A DNA stretch of 64,000 nucleotides from Cohnella kolymensis (GCF_000829465.1 NZ_JXAL01000022.1:62001-126000); one strand, 5' to 3'. Counted from the first letter of the stretch, positions 18,191 to 28,480 are shown. Notes: generated by a model not told the origin, from the sequence alone. Numbers and translations are program-made.

Positions 18191-19258
18191 ATGACGGTAC
18201 TCTGGATAAACCTCGTCGCCGTGTATCTTGTCTCTTTTTTGGCAAGGTATTATGCAAGGCCGACAAATATTGGGCCTGTTTATACCCGGCCGAATGAAAT
18301 ACTGATTTTTGTAGCAGTGGCTAGCTTGGTGATGGTATCCGGACTCCGGAACGGGATCGGCGATACTTCGGCTTATATGTGGTCTTACCAGATGAATAGG
18401 TTTACATGGGCGGAAATGTCGTTCAACGGGGATTTTGGATTTAATATTCTCCAGCTTCTACTGCAACAAATTTCCCGCGACCCCCAACTGCTCATATTTG
18501 CAACAGCGTTGTTTACAAATGTGCTCATAGTTATAAGCTTATATAAATATTCAAAAATATTTGAGCTCAGTTTATATATCTACATCACAAGCGGCATGTT
18601 TTTAGTCACAATGAATGGGATAAGACAAACCCTTGCTGCGGCTATTATTTTTGCGGCTACTAAATTTTTGCTGAATGGGGACTGGAAAAAGTATTCATTA
18701 GTTGTTCTATTTGCCTTCACCTTACATAATTCAGCACTCGTGTTAATTCCGATTTATTTTATCGTAAGACGGGAAGCTTGGACCAAAACCACGTTGTTGC
18801 TGCTCTCCCTATCGGTGGTTATCGTTCTTGGGTTTAACCAGTTCTCATCCGCTCTGTTTTCCGTACTCGGAGATTCGCGTTATGGACAATATAGCAACGC
18901 ATCTGGAGAAGGCGCAAATGTCATGCGAGTCGTTGTGAATGCGATACCGCTTATCGTGGCCTTTATGGGCAGGCATAAACTAAAGAGCTTATTTCCCCAA
19001 AGCGACTATATTGTCAACATGGCTATAATCGGTTTGGTATTCAAGTTGATCTCGACACAACAGTGGATATTTGCCAGGTTCTCAATCTACTTTGGTTTTT
19101 ATAACATCATCTTAATTTCCTGGGTAGTCAGCTTGTTTGTCGAGAGAGAGAAAAAGCTTATTTACTACTGCATCTTACTTTTCTACTTCCTATATTTCTA
19201 TTATGAATCGGTAATCAGTTTGGGTCTTATCTATAGAAGCGATTATTTAACATGGTGA
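18191..19258 (+). CDS. epsG: EpsG-family polysaccharide polymerase (Wzy-like)
   Basis: The 355-residue protein is very hydrophobic, with about ten membrane helices, and carries the EpsG family features 'VSGLRNGIGDTSAYMW' and a later 'SGMFLVTMNGIRQTLAAAI' segment. EpsG proteins are thought to polymerise lipid-linked repeat units outside the membrane. It begins 15 nt after the GT4 gene. With the flippase at 24559 and the Wzz-like protein at 5301 it completes a Wzx/Wzy-dependent pathway. Confidence 0.87.
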   Translation: MTVLWINLVAVYLVSFLARYYARPTNIGPVYTRPNEILIFVAVASLVMVSGLRNGIGDTSAYMWSYQMNRFTWAEMSFNGDFGFNILQLLLQQISRDPQLLIFATALFTNVLIVISLYKYSKIFELSLYIYITSGMFLVTMNGIRQTLAAAIIFAATKFLLNGDWKKYSLVVLFAFTLHNSALVLIPIYFIVRREAWTKTTLLLLSLSVVIVLGFNQFSSALFSVLGDSRYGQYSNASGEGANVMRVVVNAIPLIVAFMGRHKLKSLFPQSDYIVNMAIIGLVFKLISTQQWIFARFSIYFGFYNIILISWVVSLFVEREKKLIYYCILLFYFLYFYYESVISLGLIYRSDYLTW

Positions 19259-19289
19259 TCAACCATCCTGGTTGGAGGGGGAGTGACTA

Positions 19290-20051
19290 ATGCAGTTTGA
19301 GGAGTCCGTAGACAAAATTCCCCGCATCATCCACTATTGCTGGTTTGGACGCGGTGAAAAACCGGACATTGTGCGAAAATGCATGGACAGTTGGAAAAGA
19401 CATTTGCACGGTTATGAATTCGTGGAGTGGAATGAAGATCGGTTTGATATTAACTGCAATGCGTATGTACGGGAGGCTTATCAAGCGGGAAAATATGCTT
19501 TCGTCAGCGATTATGCGAGAGTGCATGCATTGTATCACTTCGGCGGAATCTACTTGGATACGGATGTTGAAGTGTTCAAAACCTTTGACGAACTGCTGCA
19601 GCACGACTCATTTTGGGGTTTCGAACAAGAAAACTTTATTGCAACAAGTACTTTCGGTGCGGCTAAAGGCAATCGTCTAATCAAGATGTTTCTCGACTCC
19701 TATCAAACAAAGAGCTTCGTTAAACAAGATGGAAAGCAGGATCAGTTGACCAATGTGGCAATCGTGACCAAAATGCTCAAGGATGAAGGGTTGATCCAGA
19801 ATGGACAGCTGCAGGAAATGCCCGGAGTCGGCACCTTTTATCCTCAGACATTCTTTTCCCCTTATGATTACATCAACATAAGAAAACTGATTACGGAAAA
19901 TACCTACGCCATGCATCATTTTCACAAAAGCTGGCTTCCGATGACAGTCAGGCTGAAATCGAATATGAAGTTGGTTCTGTCAAAAATGATCGGCGGTGAC
20001 AATATATTGAGGCTGCGCAGACTGTTCGCTGAGTTCGGGAGGAGAAACTAG
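19290..20051 (+). CDS. GT32 (Gly_transf_sug) glycosyltransferase
   Basis: The 253-residue protein starts with 'IPRIIHYCWFGRGEKPDIV', and has 'ARVHALYHFGGIYLDTDVEVFK', which contains the DxD donor motif (about residues 89-93). This is typical for capsule glycosyltransferases of family 32. GGAGGGGGAG lies about 7 nt before the ATG. Donor sugar unknown; galactose or mannose are common in the family. Confidence 0.88.
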   Translation: MQFEESVDKIPRIIHYCWFGRGEKPDIVRKCMDSWKRHLHGYEFVEWNEDRFDINCNAYVREAYQAGKYAFVSDYARVHALYHFGGIYLDTDVEVFKTFDELLQHDSFWGFEQENFIATSTFGAAKGNRLIKMFLDSYQTKSFVKQDGKQDQLTNVAIVTKMLKDEGLIQNGQLQEMPGVGTFYPQTFFSPYDYINIRKLITENTYAMHHFHKSWLPMTVRLKSNMKLVLSKMIGGDNILRLRRLFAEFGRRN

Positions 20052-20053
20052 CT

Positions 20054-21001
20054 ATGACGCTGAGTGTTGTGTATTCGAGTGATAATAATTATGCGCAGCA
20101 TGTCGGGGTTTCGATGCTGTCGCTGTTCGAAAACAATAAACATTTCGGCATCATCCAGGTGTATTTGATTGAGAATCATATTTCTTCCGACAATAAGCAG
20201 CAACTTAACAGCATCTGCCGCAACTACGGCAGGTCAATCAAGTATATCGATTTCGGCGAATTCTCGGATAAGTTAAAGCTGAATATCGGTAATTCCATAT
20301 CGATCAACTCATACGCCAGATTGTTTCTGTCCAGCGTTCTGCACGTTGATAAAGTCATTTACTTAGACTGCGATTCCATTATTAATGAGAGCTTATCCGA
20401 GCTATGGGATACGGACATAAGCAATTATCATGCGGCGGGTGTGTGCGATACCGTCAGCGATGATACGAAGCTCAGAATAAAGCTGGGTGCAAATCACTCT
20501 TATATCAACGCCGGCATGCTTCTGATTAACCTGAAAAAGTGGCGTGAGAGCGATATTGAAAATCAATTTCTAGAGTTCATCCGCAGCTATAGCGGGAAGG
20601 TGTTTCATCACGATCAGGGGACGATAAACGGTGTGCTGTATGACAAAATATTATTGCTGCATCCCAAGTTCAATGCGATGACGACTATTTTTACGATGAC
20701 GAGAGAAGAGATGATGCGGTATTACGGCATGAAATCTTACTATAGCGACGCGGAGCTGAAGCAGGCGGCGATCCGTCCGGTATTTGTTCACTTCACCCCG
20801 GCGTTCGTGAATAGACCTTGGATCAAAGGCTCCAAGCACCCACTGGTGTCGCTGTATAAACATTATTTGAATATGTCTCCATGGAAGGACGCGGACCTGT
20901 GGAACGATTCCAGGGGGCAAGCGGAGAAAATAATCGCTTTCCTGTATAATCATCTGCCCTTTCGAATGGCCGACGGCATCTGCAAGTTGATTTCAAGATA
21001 A
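20054..21001 (+). CDS. GT8 family glycosyltransferase
   Basis: The 315-residue protein has the GT8 N-terminus ('VVYSSDNNYAQHVGVSMLSL') and the DxD site in 'VIYLDCDSIINESLSELW' (about residue 103). 'SYINAGMLLINLKKWRE' and 'HHDQGTINGVL' are also family hallmarks. The start is 2 nt after the preceding stop, so translation is probably coupled. Relatives add glucose or galactose in LPS and capsules. Confidence 0.9.
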   Translation: MTLSVVYSSDNNYAQHVGVSMLSLFENNKHFGIIQVYLIENHISSDNKQQLNSICRNYGRSIKYIDFGEFSDKLKLNIGNSISINSYARLFLSSVLHVDKVIYLDCDSIINESLSELWDTDISNYHAAGVCDTVSDDTKLRIKLGANHSYINAGMLLINLKKWRESDIENQFLEFIRSYSGKVFHHDQGTINGVLYDKILLLHPKFNAMTTIFTMTREEMMRYYGMKSYYSDAELKQAAIRPVFVHFTPAFVNRPWIKGSKHPLVSLYKHYLNMSPWKDADLWNDSRGQAEKIIAFLYNHLPFRMADGICKLISR

Positions 21002-21030
21002 AGACAGTTTGAAGTTACAGGAGACTCGTT

Positions 21031-22260
21031 ATGAAGAAGAAGGTCCTTATCAGTATGTACTCGCTGCATATCGGTGGAGCGGAGAGAAGCTTGATCGGAT
21101 TGCTCGAAAGCTTTGATTACGATCAATATGAAGTGGATTTATTTCTGTACCGGCATGAAGGCGAATTTCTGGCACATGTGCCTAAAGAAGTGAACTTATT
21201 GCCGCCGATCCGTCCTTACACGACATTTGAGAGACCGATCCTTGAAGTGATTCGCGAAGGCTATCTGTACTTGGGAACCGCAAGAGTTCTAGCGAAATTA
21301 AAGACGAGGATGAAACATGGAGCAAGCGAAGGACTGAGTCAGACTTACAGGCAGATGCAGTACACATGGAAGCTCTCTTTGCCCCGCCTGCCTAAAATCG
21401 AGAAACAGTATGATACGGCGATCAGTTTTCTCGGTCCTCACTATTTTGTGCTGGATAAGGTACAAGCAAAAGTGAAATTCGGATGGAATCATACGGATTA
21501 CTTCACTATTGTCAATCCGGATAAGCGGTTGGATGAAAGCATGTGGAGAAGATTAGACTACATAGTCAGCGTATCTGAGGATTGCAGGGCATCGTTCCTC
21601 AAGGTATTCCCGCACCTTCATGAGAAAGCGGTTGTCATTGAAAATATCATATCCACCGCATTCGTAAGAGAGCAATCCAAAGTTAATGTCAAAGCGGAAA
21701 TGCCTGATGATGGAGCAATCAAAATTTGCTCGGTCGGCCGGTTTTCCGATGCGAAAGGATTTGATCTCGCCGTTGTTGCCTGCAAGAAGCTGATCGAAGC
21801 CGGCTATAACATCAAGTGGTATATCGTGGGCTACGGCGGAGAAGAAGAGTTGATCAAGCGGCTCATCCAAGAACAAGACATGACAGACAGATTTATTTTG
21901 CTCGGCAAAAAGACGAACCCTTACCCATACATCAAAGAATGCGACATTTACTGTCAGCCGTCCCGATATGAAGGGAAAGCCGTCACGGTTCGAGAGGCTC
22001 AAATTCTCGGCAAACCGGTTCTCATTACCAATTTCCCAACCGCCAAAAGCCAGGTGCGCGATGGATTGGACGGTCTGATTACTCCATTAGGGATTGACGG
22101 AATCGCGCAAGGGTTGAAGAGGCTCATCGATAACCGCAAGCTTAGAGACACCATAGCGGGCAACACGTTGTTAAACGATTACAGCAATATACATGAAATT
22201 AATACTTTATGTTCACTGTTTCAGTGTGGCGAGCGAACGGATCTTAAGGAGGTAAATTGA
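21031..22260 (+). CDS. GT4 family glycosyltransferase
   Basis: A 409-residue GT-B enzyme. The N-terminal domain has 'VLISMYSLHIGGAERSLIGLL'; the C-terminal domain has 'KICSVGRFSDAKGFDLAVVACKKL' and 'CQPSRYEGKAVTVREAQILGKPVLITNF', where Glu-Gly-Lys-Ala replaces the usual EG(L/F)(P/G). Sequences like this occur in many Gram-positive capsule loci. GGAG lies about 9 nt before the ATG. Donor unknown. Confidence 0.87.
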   Translation: MKKKVLISMYSLHIGGAERSLIGLLESFDYDQYEVDLFLYRHEGEFLAHVPKEVNLLPPIRPYTTFERPILEVIREGYLYLGTARVLAKLKTRMKHGASEGLSQTYRQMQYTWKLSLPRLPKIEKQYDTAISFLGPHYFVLDKVQAKVKFGWNHTDYFTIVNPDKRLDESMWRRLDYIVSVSEDCRASFLKVFPHLHEKAVVIENIISTAFVREQSKVNVKAEMPDDGAIKICSVGRFSDAKGFDLAVVACKKLIEAGYNIKWYIVGYGGEEELIKRLIQEQDMTDRFILLGKKTNPYPYIKECDIYCQPSRYEGKAVTVREAQILGKPVLITNFPTAKSQVRDGLDGLITPLGIDGIAQGLKRLIDNRKLRDTIAGNTLLNDYSNIHEINTLCSLFQCGERTDLKEVN

Positions 22261-22261
22261 G

Positions 22262-23234
22262 TTGGAAAATGTTTTACTGCTGGATACATCGGTGGGCTCG
22301 GACAATAAAGGCGACGATATCATTATGAAATGTGTGAGGCACCAACTGTCAGACATCACCAAGCATGCTTATGTATACACACTGCCGACCCATGTTTCGC
22401 CTTTTCACTGGTACCAAGTGGCCAGAGGCTCGAACCGGGTCAAGACGTTCGACAACGCCAAATATAAGTTTGTCGGCGGATCGAATTTGCTGACGATGGA
22501 TATGCTGACTCATTTTCCACAATGGAATATCAATATTTTTAACGCCGGTCCTCTAAAGGGAAGTATTCTCGTGGGCGTAGGCGCCGGCAGCGGAAGCAAG
22601 GTGAACGGGTACACGAAAGCCCTGTATAGGAAAGTGTTGTCTCACGAATATTTCCACAGTGTTAGAGATGAGAGAACCAAAAGAATATTGGATGATATGG
22701 GATTTAAGGCGATCAACACAGGCTGCGCCACATTATGGTCCCTAACCCCTGAACATTGCAGGCAAATTCCGACCCAGAAATCGGATTCCGTTGTTTTTAC
22801 ACTCACGAATGATCCGGCAGGACCGCTCAAGGAAGATCAGCAATTAATCGACATCCTGAATAAGAACTATAAACAGGTGTACTACTGGGTTCAGGGCGAC
22901 CATGATTTCGAGTATATCAAGAAGTTCCGGAACACTCACAGCATCACAATCATTCCTCCCACCATTGAGGACTACGAGAAAATACTAAACACGGATGTCG
23001 ACTATATTGGAACGCGATTACACGGCGGCATCTATGCGATGCGGCACAAAAAAACGCTCTATTATCATTGCAATTGATGAAAGAGCCCGGGGCATGAGCG
23101 AAACGTATAATCTCAATCTGATCGACCGGAATGATCTTAGCGTTCTCGAAAAGATGATCAACTCGGAAATCATCACGCAAGTTAATGTAAACTTTGACGC
23201 AATAAATGAATGGTTGGGCCAGTTCGAATTCTGA
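22262..23234 (+). pseudogene. Polysaccharide pyruvyl transferase family protein, one frameshift
   Basis: The joined product (about 323 residues) has the pyruvyltransferase pattern: an N-terminal 'DTSVGSDNKGDDIIM', 'KYKFVGGSNLL', 'ILVGVGAGSGSK', 'HSVRDERTKRIL' and the C-terminal 'GTRLHGGIYAMRHKKRSIIIAIDERA'. The family adds ketal-pyruvate from PEP to sugars. An extra A in the A7 run at 23048-23054 breaks the last quarter; six A residues restore it. TTG start at 22262 with a perfect AAGGAGGT 8 nt upstream. B. subtilis EpsI and EpsO are relatives. Probably an intact gene with a sequence error. Confidence 0.82.
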
Positions 23235-23265
23235 CATTGGAGGTATGCGCGAACAAAGGAGGCTG

Positions 23266-24537
23266 ATGCTCTTGGGAATAATCATTCTCGATGAAATTGT
23301 TGTGAACCGCAACAGAGTGGATTACTTTTTCAGCGCCATTGGAAACATAACAAAGTATTTTAATCCAAACCATCACATGTTTTTGGAATATAACCATGAC
23401 ATTTCGGATGTTCCGATCAGCATTCTGACCATTCCGTTCGTTGCGAACGTCATTCCGCTCGTATGGATGACTGATTCAACGTTGAACGTCGATGAATTGG
23501 ATAGATCCTTCTATGAATGTCTCAATAAAATAAGGTTAGCCTATCAATGCATGTTTCCTAGCGTAAGGTTTAAAGGCAACCTTGAGGTGGATTACATTGT
23601 CGCCAATTCATATACTCCAGAAGTTGAAGCCGCCTCCTTGTTCAGCGGAGGTCTTGACGCGCTCACAACATTTATCAGAATCAAAGATAAGAAGCCAATG
23701 CTCATTACCGAATATGGGTGGCATCAAGATGATGTCCAGTTCAGTGAGGTATGGGACGCGGACAAGAAGAATGCGGAAAGCTTTGCGCAGCTGCATGGAT
23801 TAACGAATATTTTTATTCAATCCAACTATGGAACGTTCATTGCCGATGAGCGGGTTGACCGTGATTTCAGCAAGAGTCTGGGCGTCTCCTGGTGGCAGGG
23901 TTTACACCATGGAATGGCCTTTCTATCAGCAGCGATGCCGATCGCATTCAAGTTTAAAGTGAATTGTATTTATATTGCCAGCTCGCTGCATATCGGGCAT
24001 ATTGCCAAATGCTCATCGGATCCGACCGTTGATAATGAAATGAAATTTGCTTCCGGCAGTGTGTTCCACGACGCTTATGAACTGACAAGGCAGCAAAAAG
24101 TGAAGGTAGTCGTTGACTATTACTCCGTAACCAAAGAGCCTGTGAGCATAAGGGTCTGTTTCAAAAAGGAGCAAAATTGCTGCAAGTGTGAGAAATGTAT
24201 TAGAACGATTCTGGGGATCATTGCCGAAGGTAAAAATCCGCAGGATTTCGGTTTTAACACACCGGAAAATCTTTCCCAGCATGTGTACGAATTTCTCGTT
24301 GAGAATGTTAAATATTTGCCGCCGGACTTGATTATCATGGTTTGGAACTTAATTAAAAAGCGGATGGCAGAAAATTACGACAACGTCCTATATAAAGATT
24401 TCGATTGGTTTTTACATTACGATCTGGCTGCGGAACAAAGAAAATCACTGCTTCATTACCGGGTGACAAAATTCTTCCCCATTCTGAAGCGGAAAATCAG
24501 CGATCGAATACACAGCTATTTCGCCCAAAATACTTAA
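23266..24537 (+). CDS. QueC-like PP-loop protein A, function unknown
   Basis: The protein has a PP-loop ATP site 'SLFSGGLDALTTFIRIK' (about residue 125) and a downstream cysteine cluster 'CFKKEQNCCKCEKCIRT' with C-x6-C-x2-C-x2-C spacing, much like the zinc site of QueC (7-cyano-7-deazaguanine synthase). Other blocks such as 'ASSLHIGHIAKCSSDPTVDNE' are shared with the paralogue at 26140. The start could be ATG 23266 or TTG 23272; AAAGGAGG ends 3 or 9 nt before them. Enzymes of this superfamily adenylate a substrate before amidation or thiolation. In a polysaccharide locus a sugar-modifying role is plausible, but the substrate is not known. Confidence 0.8.
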   Translation: MLLGIIILDEIVVNRNRVDYFFSAIGNITKYFNPNHHMFLEYNHDISDVPISILTIPFVANVIPLVWMTDSTLNVDELDRSFYECLNKIRLAYQCMFPSVRFKGNLEVDYIVANSYTPEVEAASLFSGGLDALTTFIRIKDKKPMLITEYGWHQDDVQFSEVWDADKKNAESFAQLHGLTNIFIQSNYGTFIADERVDRDFSKSLGVSWWQGLHHGMAFLSAAMPIAFKFKVNCIYIASSLHIGHIAKCSSDPTVDNEMKFASGSVFHDAYELTRQQKVKVVVDYYSVTKEPVSIRVCFKKEQNCCKCEKCIRTILGIIAEGKNPQDFGFNTPENLSQHVYEFLVENVKYLPPDLIIMVWNLIKKRMAENYDNVLYKDFDWFLHYDLAAEQRKSLLHYRVTKFFPILKRKISDRIHSYFAQNT

Positions 24538-24558
24538 TCGGCAGAAGGGTAATCTCCT

Positions 24559-26115
24559 ATGAGGGTTCAAAATTCTGTTAAAAACATGCTATTCGGTATC
24601 TCCGGGCAGATCATCAGTATCATCATGGGCTTTACTGTGCGAACCGTATTTATTTATACGCTCGGTGTGGAGTATTTGGGAGTGGAAGGGCTTTTCTCGA
24701 GCATTCTTATCCTGCTGTCATTAGCTAATCTAGGGTTCGACACCGCCATGAGCTACAGTTTGTATAAACCGCTGGCTATCCAGGATGTAAACAAAATACA
24801 AGCCCTAATCCATCTCTATAAACGAGCCTATCAATGGATCGGACTTGTCGTGTTATTAATCGGTTTGTCATTAATGCCGTTTCTGCCGTACCTGATGAAC
24901 GGTGAAACGACCGTCCAACATATCCAGATCATTTACTTGCTGTTCTTGCTTCATTCTGTTTCCTCTTACTTTTTTTCTTACAAGCACGCTGTTATTGCCG
25001 CAGATCAGCGCAGTTACATCATCTCTAAAATTCATTCTATTTTTACGATAATTTCAAATTCCGCACAGATTATTTTATTGCTAACCACGAAATATTACTT
25101 AGCGGTACTCGCAGCCCAGATCGCCTTTAGAATTGTTGAGAATGTATATACGGCCAAGAAAGCGGACCGATTATATCCGTATTTGGCAGCAGACAGCGAT
25201 GCGAGGTTAACAAAAAGCGAAAGAAAGTCTTTCTTCGAAAATTTGTATGCACAGACGTTATATAAAATCAGCGCGGTGGTGATCATCGGCACCGACAATA
25301 TCGTAATCTCGATGTTTGTTGGGCTTACCTGGGTTGGGATCTACTCGAACTATTTATTGATCATCGGTATGGTTAGCACACTTGTCAGTTATCTGTTTCA
25401 TTCGATTACCGCGAGTGTTGGAAATTTAATCGTCAATGAAAGCACCGAAAAGAAACATTTCATATTTCGGGCGCTGCACTTTGCGAACTTTTGGATCTAT
25501 GGCTTTTGCGCCGTGAGCCTCTGGACTCTGATGAATCCGTTTATCACGATATGGCTGGGCAAGCAGTATCTTTTTGATCTGTTCGTGGTGTTTGCCATTG
25601 TGTTGAATTTCTTTACTGCGGGAATGCAAGACGCTCCAACCATTTTTCGAGAGACGACAGGCTTATTCAAGAAAGGCAAGTACCGGCCGATTATCGCCGC
25701 GGCAATCAATATCGTGGCTTCTATCCTACTTGCTCGGGAAATAGGCGTTGCGGGCGTGCTGCTGGGAACTGTAATCAGCAGATTATGCACGTATTTCTGG
25801 TACGATCCCTATGTGGTATATAAATACGCATTTCACAAAAAAGCGAAATCATATTTTCTTCGATATATATGGCTGGCTTCAGTCGTTTTTGCTGCCGCTT
25901 ATATCAGCAGTGGGTTAGGCAGCATGGTTCATACAAATCCTCTTAGCGACTTCTTGATAAGAGGTTTTTTGTGTTTGACGGTGCCTAATGTGATCTTCTT
26001 TCTCTTGTTCCGTAGAAGCGAAGAGTTCCGGTATTTAAGAGAGATCGTAACACAGCTCGGAAGCAAAATTTTTGTGCGCTCTGGCCGAAGAAAGGTTGCG
26101 AAAGCCGAAGCCTAA
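24559..26115 (+). CDS. Wzx-type polysaccharide flippase (MOP superfamily)
   Basis: The 518-residue protein has twelve or more predicted membrane helices and the MOP/Wzx N-terminus ('NMLFGISGQIISIIMGFTVRTVFI', 'LGVEYLGVEGLFSSIL'). It should move the lipid-linked repeat unit across the membrane. It corresponds to EpsK in B. subtilis by function. It is bracketed by the two PP-loop paralogues, which is unusual. Spacing to neighbours is 21 and 24 nt. Confidence 0.9.
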   Translation: MRVQNSVKNMLFGISGQIISIIMGFTVRTVFIYTLGVEYLGVEGLFSSILILLSLANLGFDTAMSYSLYKPLAIQDVNKIQALIHLYKRAYQWIGLVVLLIGLSLMPFLPYLMNGETTVQHIQIIYLLFLLHSVSSYFFSYKHAVIAADQRSYIISKIHSIFTIISNSAQIILLLTTKYYLAVLAAQIAFRIVENVYTAKKADRLYPYLAADSDARLTKSERKSFFENLYAQTLYKISAVVIIGTDNIVISMFVGLTWVGIYSNYLLIIGMVSTLVSYLFHSITASVGNLIVNESTEKKHFIFRALHFANFWIYGFCAVSLWTLMNPFITIWLGKQYLFDLFVVFAIVLNFFTAGMQDAPTIFRETTGLFKKGKYRPIIAAAINIVASILLAREIGVAGVLLGTVISRLCTYFWYDPYVVYKYAFHKKAKSYFLRYIWLASVVFAAAYISSGLGSMVHTNPLSDFLIRGFLCLTVPNVIFFLLFRRSEEFRYLREIVTQLGSKIFVRSGRRKVAKAEA

Positions 26116-26139
26116 ACTGAATGGCAGGGAGTTAAATAA

Positions 26140-27411
26140 ATGAGTAACTGTATAGCTCTCGACAGGATTGTCGTTGAAAACAACAGAGTGGACTACTACT
26201 TCAGCGTCTCCAGTTCCCTACAGAAGTATTTTAGCAAGAACAATCATATGTTTTTGGAATACAACCATGACCTCGCGTATGTTCCTCACAGTATTCTGGC
26301 TATTCCATTCGCAGCCAATGTGCTGCCTCTTGTTTGGATTACCGACTCCACGCTCATGTTGAATGAACTCGACCTCTCATTCAGCGAATGCATCGAAGAT
26401 CTAAGGTTGGCTTATCAGGAGATGTTCCCGAGTGTGGCTTTTAAAGGGACTACGAAGATCAAGAAATGTGTTGAAAATAGTTATGTTTCTGAAACTAAAT
26501 CCGCATCCTTGTTCAGCGGCGGTCTGGATGCTTTTACAACGTTTATCAGGATCAAACACAATAAACCGATGCTGATTACTGAATATGGGTGGCATCATCA
26601 CGATATCCAGCACAGTGAGGTTTGGGAAGCAGACAAGAAGCATGTAGTGAGCTTTGCCGAAGCTCATGGTTTGGAAAATATCCTGATACAGTCAAATTAC
26701 GGAAACTTCATGATCTCCGAGACGATCGACCGCGAATTTCACAAGAAACTGGGATTTTCGTGGTGGGAGGGCCTGCATCACGGGTTGGCGATTATTTCAG
26801 CAGCGATTCCGATGGCTTTCAAGTTTAAAGTAGAAAACATCTTTATCGCCAGCTCTTTACATATCGGCCACTCTTCAAAATGCGCCTCGGATCCCTCGGT
26901 TGATAATGAAATTAAGTATGCTTCCGGTCATGTTTATCATGACGCGTACGAGCTTACGAGACAGGATAAGGTTAAAGTGGTAGTCGACTATTACGCTAAG
27001 ACGAATATCCCCGTTCAACTGAGAGTTTGCTTTAAGAACAAAAAGAATTGCTGCAATTGCGAAAAGTGTTTAAGGACGATTCTCGGTATTGTAGCGGAAG
27101 GATATGACCCGAACAACTTCGGTTTCGATATTCCTGATCATTTATCTCAGCATTTAAGCGACTATTTTAAAGAGCACGTCAAATTTCTATCCGCAGATGT
27201 AATTAATTTATATTGGATTGCGATTCAACAACGAATGGACGAGAACAAAGCCAATGTTCTATACCCGGATCTGTTGGAGTGGTTTCTGGACTATGATTTT
27301 GCCGCCAATCAAAAGCGAGCGCTTCTTCACTATCGAATAACGAAATTCTTTCCCATCCTGAAAAGGAAAATTAGCGATCGATTAAATAATGTGTTTGCAC
27401 AAAAGGTCTGA
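26140..27411 (+). CDS. QueC-like PP-loop protein B, paralogue of the 23266 gene
   Basis: At 423 residues this protein aligns along its full length with protein A, about two thirds identical by eye. It keeps the PP-loop 'SLFSGGLDAFTTFIRIK' and the cysteine cluster 'CFKNKKNCCNCEKCLRT'. Conservation is highest at the ATP site, the 'SLHIGHSSKCASDPSVDNE' block and the C-terminus 'KFFPILKRKISDR'. The N-terminal 100 residues differ most in detail, which suggests different substrates or a heterodimer rather than a recent copy. The ATG has AGGGAG about 10 nt upstream. Function unknown. Confidence 0.82.
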   Translation: MSNCIALDRIVVENNRVDYYFSVSSSLQKYFSKNNHMFLEYNHDLAYVPHSILAIPFAANVLPLVWITDSTLMLNELDLSFSECIEDLRLAYQEMFPSVAFKGTTKIKKCVENSYVSETKSASLFSGGLDAFTTFIRIKHNKPMLITEYGWHHHDIQHSEVWEADKKHVVSFAEAHGLENILIQSNYGNFMISETIDREFHKKLGFSWWEGLHHGLAIISAAIPMAFKFKVENIFIASSLHIGHSSKCASDPSVDNEIKYASGHVYHDAYELTRQDKVKVVVDYYAKTNIPVQLRVCFKNKKNCCNCEKCLRTILGIVAEGYDPNNFGFDIPDHLSQHLSDYFKEHVKFLSADVINLYWIAIQQRMDENKANVLYPDLLEWFLDYDFAANQKRALLHYRITKFFPILKRKISDRLNNVFAQKV

Positions 27412-27431
27412 AGGGAGAGGGAGAGAGGTTT

Positions 27432-28474
27432 ATGTCCATTTTGGTGACCGGCGGCGCCGGATATATTGGAACGCATACATGCGTGGAGTTGTTAAATTCC
27501 GGCTATGAGATCGTGGTCGTCGACAATTTGTCGAACAGCAAACAGGAGGCCATTCGGCGAGTGGGAGAGCTCACAGGCACAGCATTCAGGTTCTATCAGG
27601 CGGACTTACTCAATAAGGAAGCACTCGATATGATTTTCTCGGAGAATCGGATAGACGCTGTCATTCATTTAGCCGGTCTCAAGGCTGTAGGCGAATCGGT
27701 TGATTTACCGCTCCGGTATTATCATAACAATATTGCAGGAACGCTTACTCTGTGTGAAGTAATGAAAAAATACGGCGTGAAGAAAATGGTGTTCAGCTCT
27801 TCAGCTACGGTGTACGGAATGCCGGAAAGTGTACCGATTCTCGAACAATTTCCTCTTGGGGCAACGAATCCGTATGGACGTACAAAACAGATGATTGAGG
27901 AAATTTTTAACTGATCTCTATCTATCCGACCATGATTGGAGGATTGCCCTTTTTACGTTATTTCAACCCGATCGGGGCTCATAAGAGCGGGCGAATCGGT
28001 GAAGATCCGAACGGTATTCCAAACAATCTGCTTCCTTATATTGCACAAGTGGCTGTTGGGAAATTAAGTGCTTTAAAGGTCTTCGGCCATGACTATCCCA
28101 CAGCGGATGGGACCGGAGTCCGAGACTATATTCATGTTGTAGATTTGGCTATCGGACATTTGAAAGCTTTAAAGAAGCTCGAGGATTCAAACGGAATCAG
28201 TGCTTATAATCTTGGAACTGGGCGAGGCTACAGCGTATTGGAAATGATCAATGTTTTCGAAAGAGTGTCAGGGCGTCGGATCCCATATGAAATGGCCGGG
28301 CGCCGGCCTGGTGATATTGCAATCTGCTTTGCAGATGTATCTAAGGCGAGATTAGATCTGCGATGGTGGTCTCAGCGTGACATTCAGGAGATGTGTGAAG
28401 ATGCTTGGCGCTGGCAAACCAACAACCCGAATGGTTATGGAGCACAAACGCCAGTCTTTACCGATGTCGGGTAA
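27432..28474 (+). pseudogene. galE: UDP-glucose 4-epimerase, two frameshifts
   Basis: The N-terminal part has 'ILVTGGAGYIGTHTCVELL', 'SSSATVYG' (catalytic Ser) and 'NPYGRTK' (catalytic Tyr and Lys). The C-terminal part has '[19 protein letters not shown]', '[14 protein letters not shown]' and 'RRPGDIA'. Between them the frame is lost by an extra T in a T5 run at 27904-27908 and again at 27950-27954; correcting both yields the expected '[20 protein letters not shown]'. Two coding-preserving errors 46 nt apart argue for sequence error. The product interconverts UDP-glucose and UDP-galactose. ATG with GGGAGAGGGAGAGG upstream. Confidence 0.88.
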
Positions 28475-28480
28475 TACGGA

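Noticed and set aside
23266..27411. Queuosine biosynthesis (queC) genes
   Set aside because: Motif layout is QueC-like, but proteins are nearly twice as long, duplicated and surrounded by EPS genes; no queD, queE or queF nearby.
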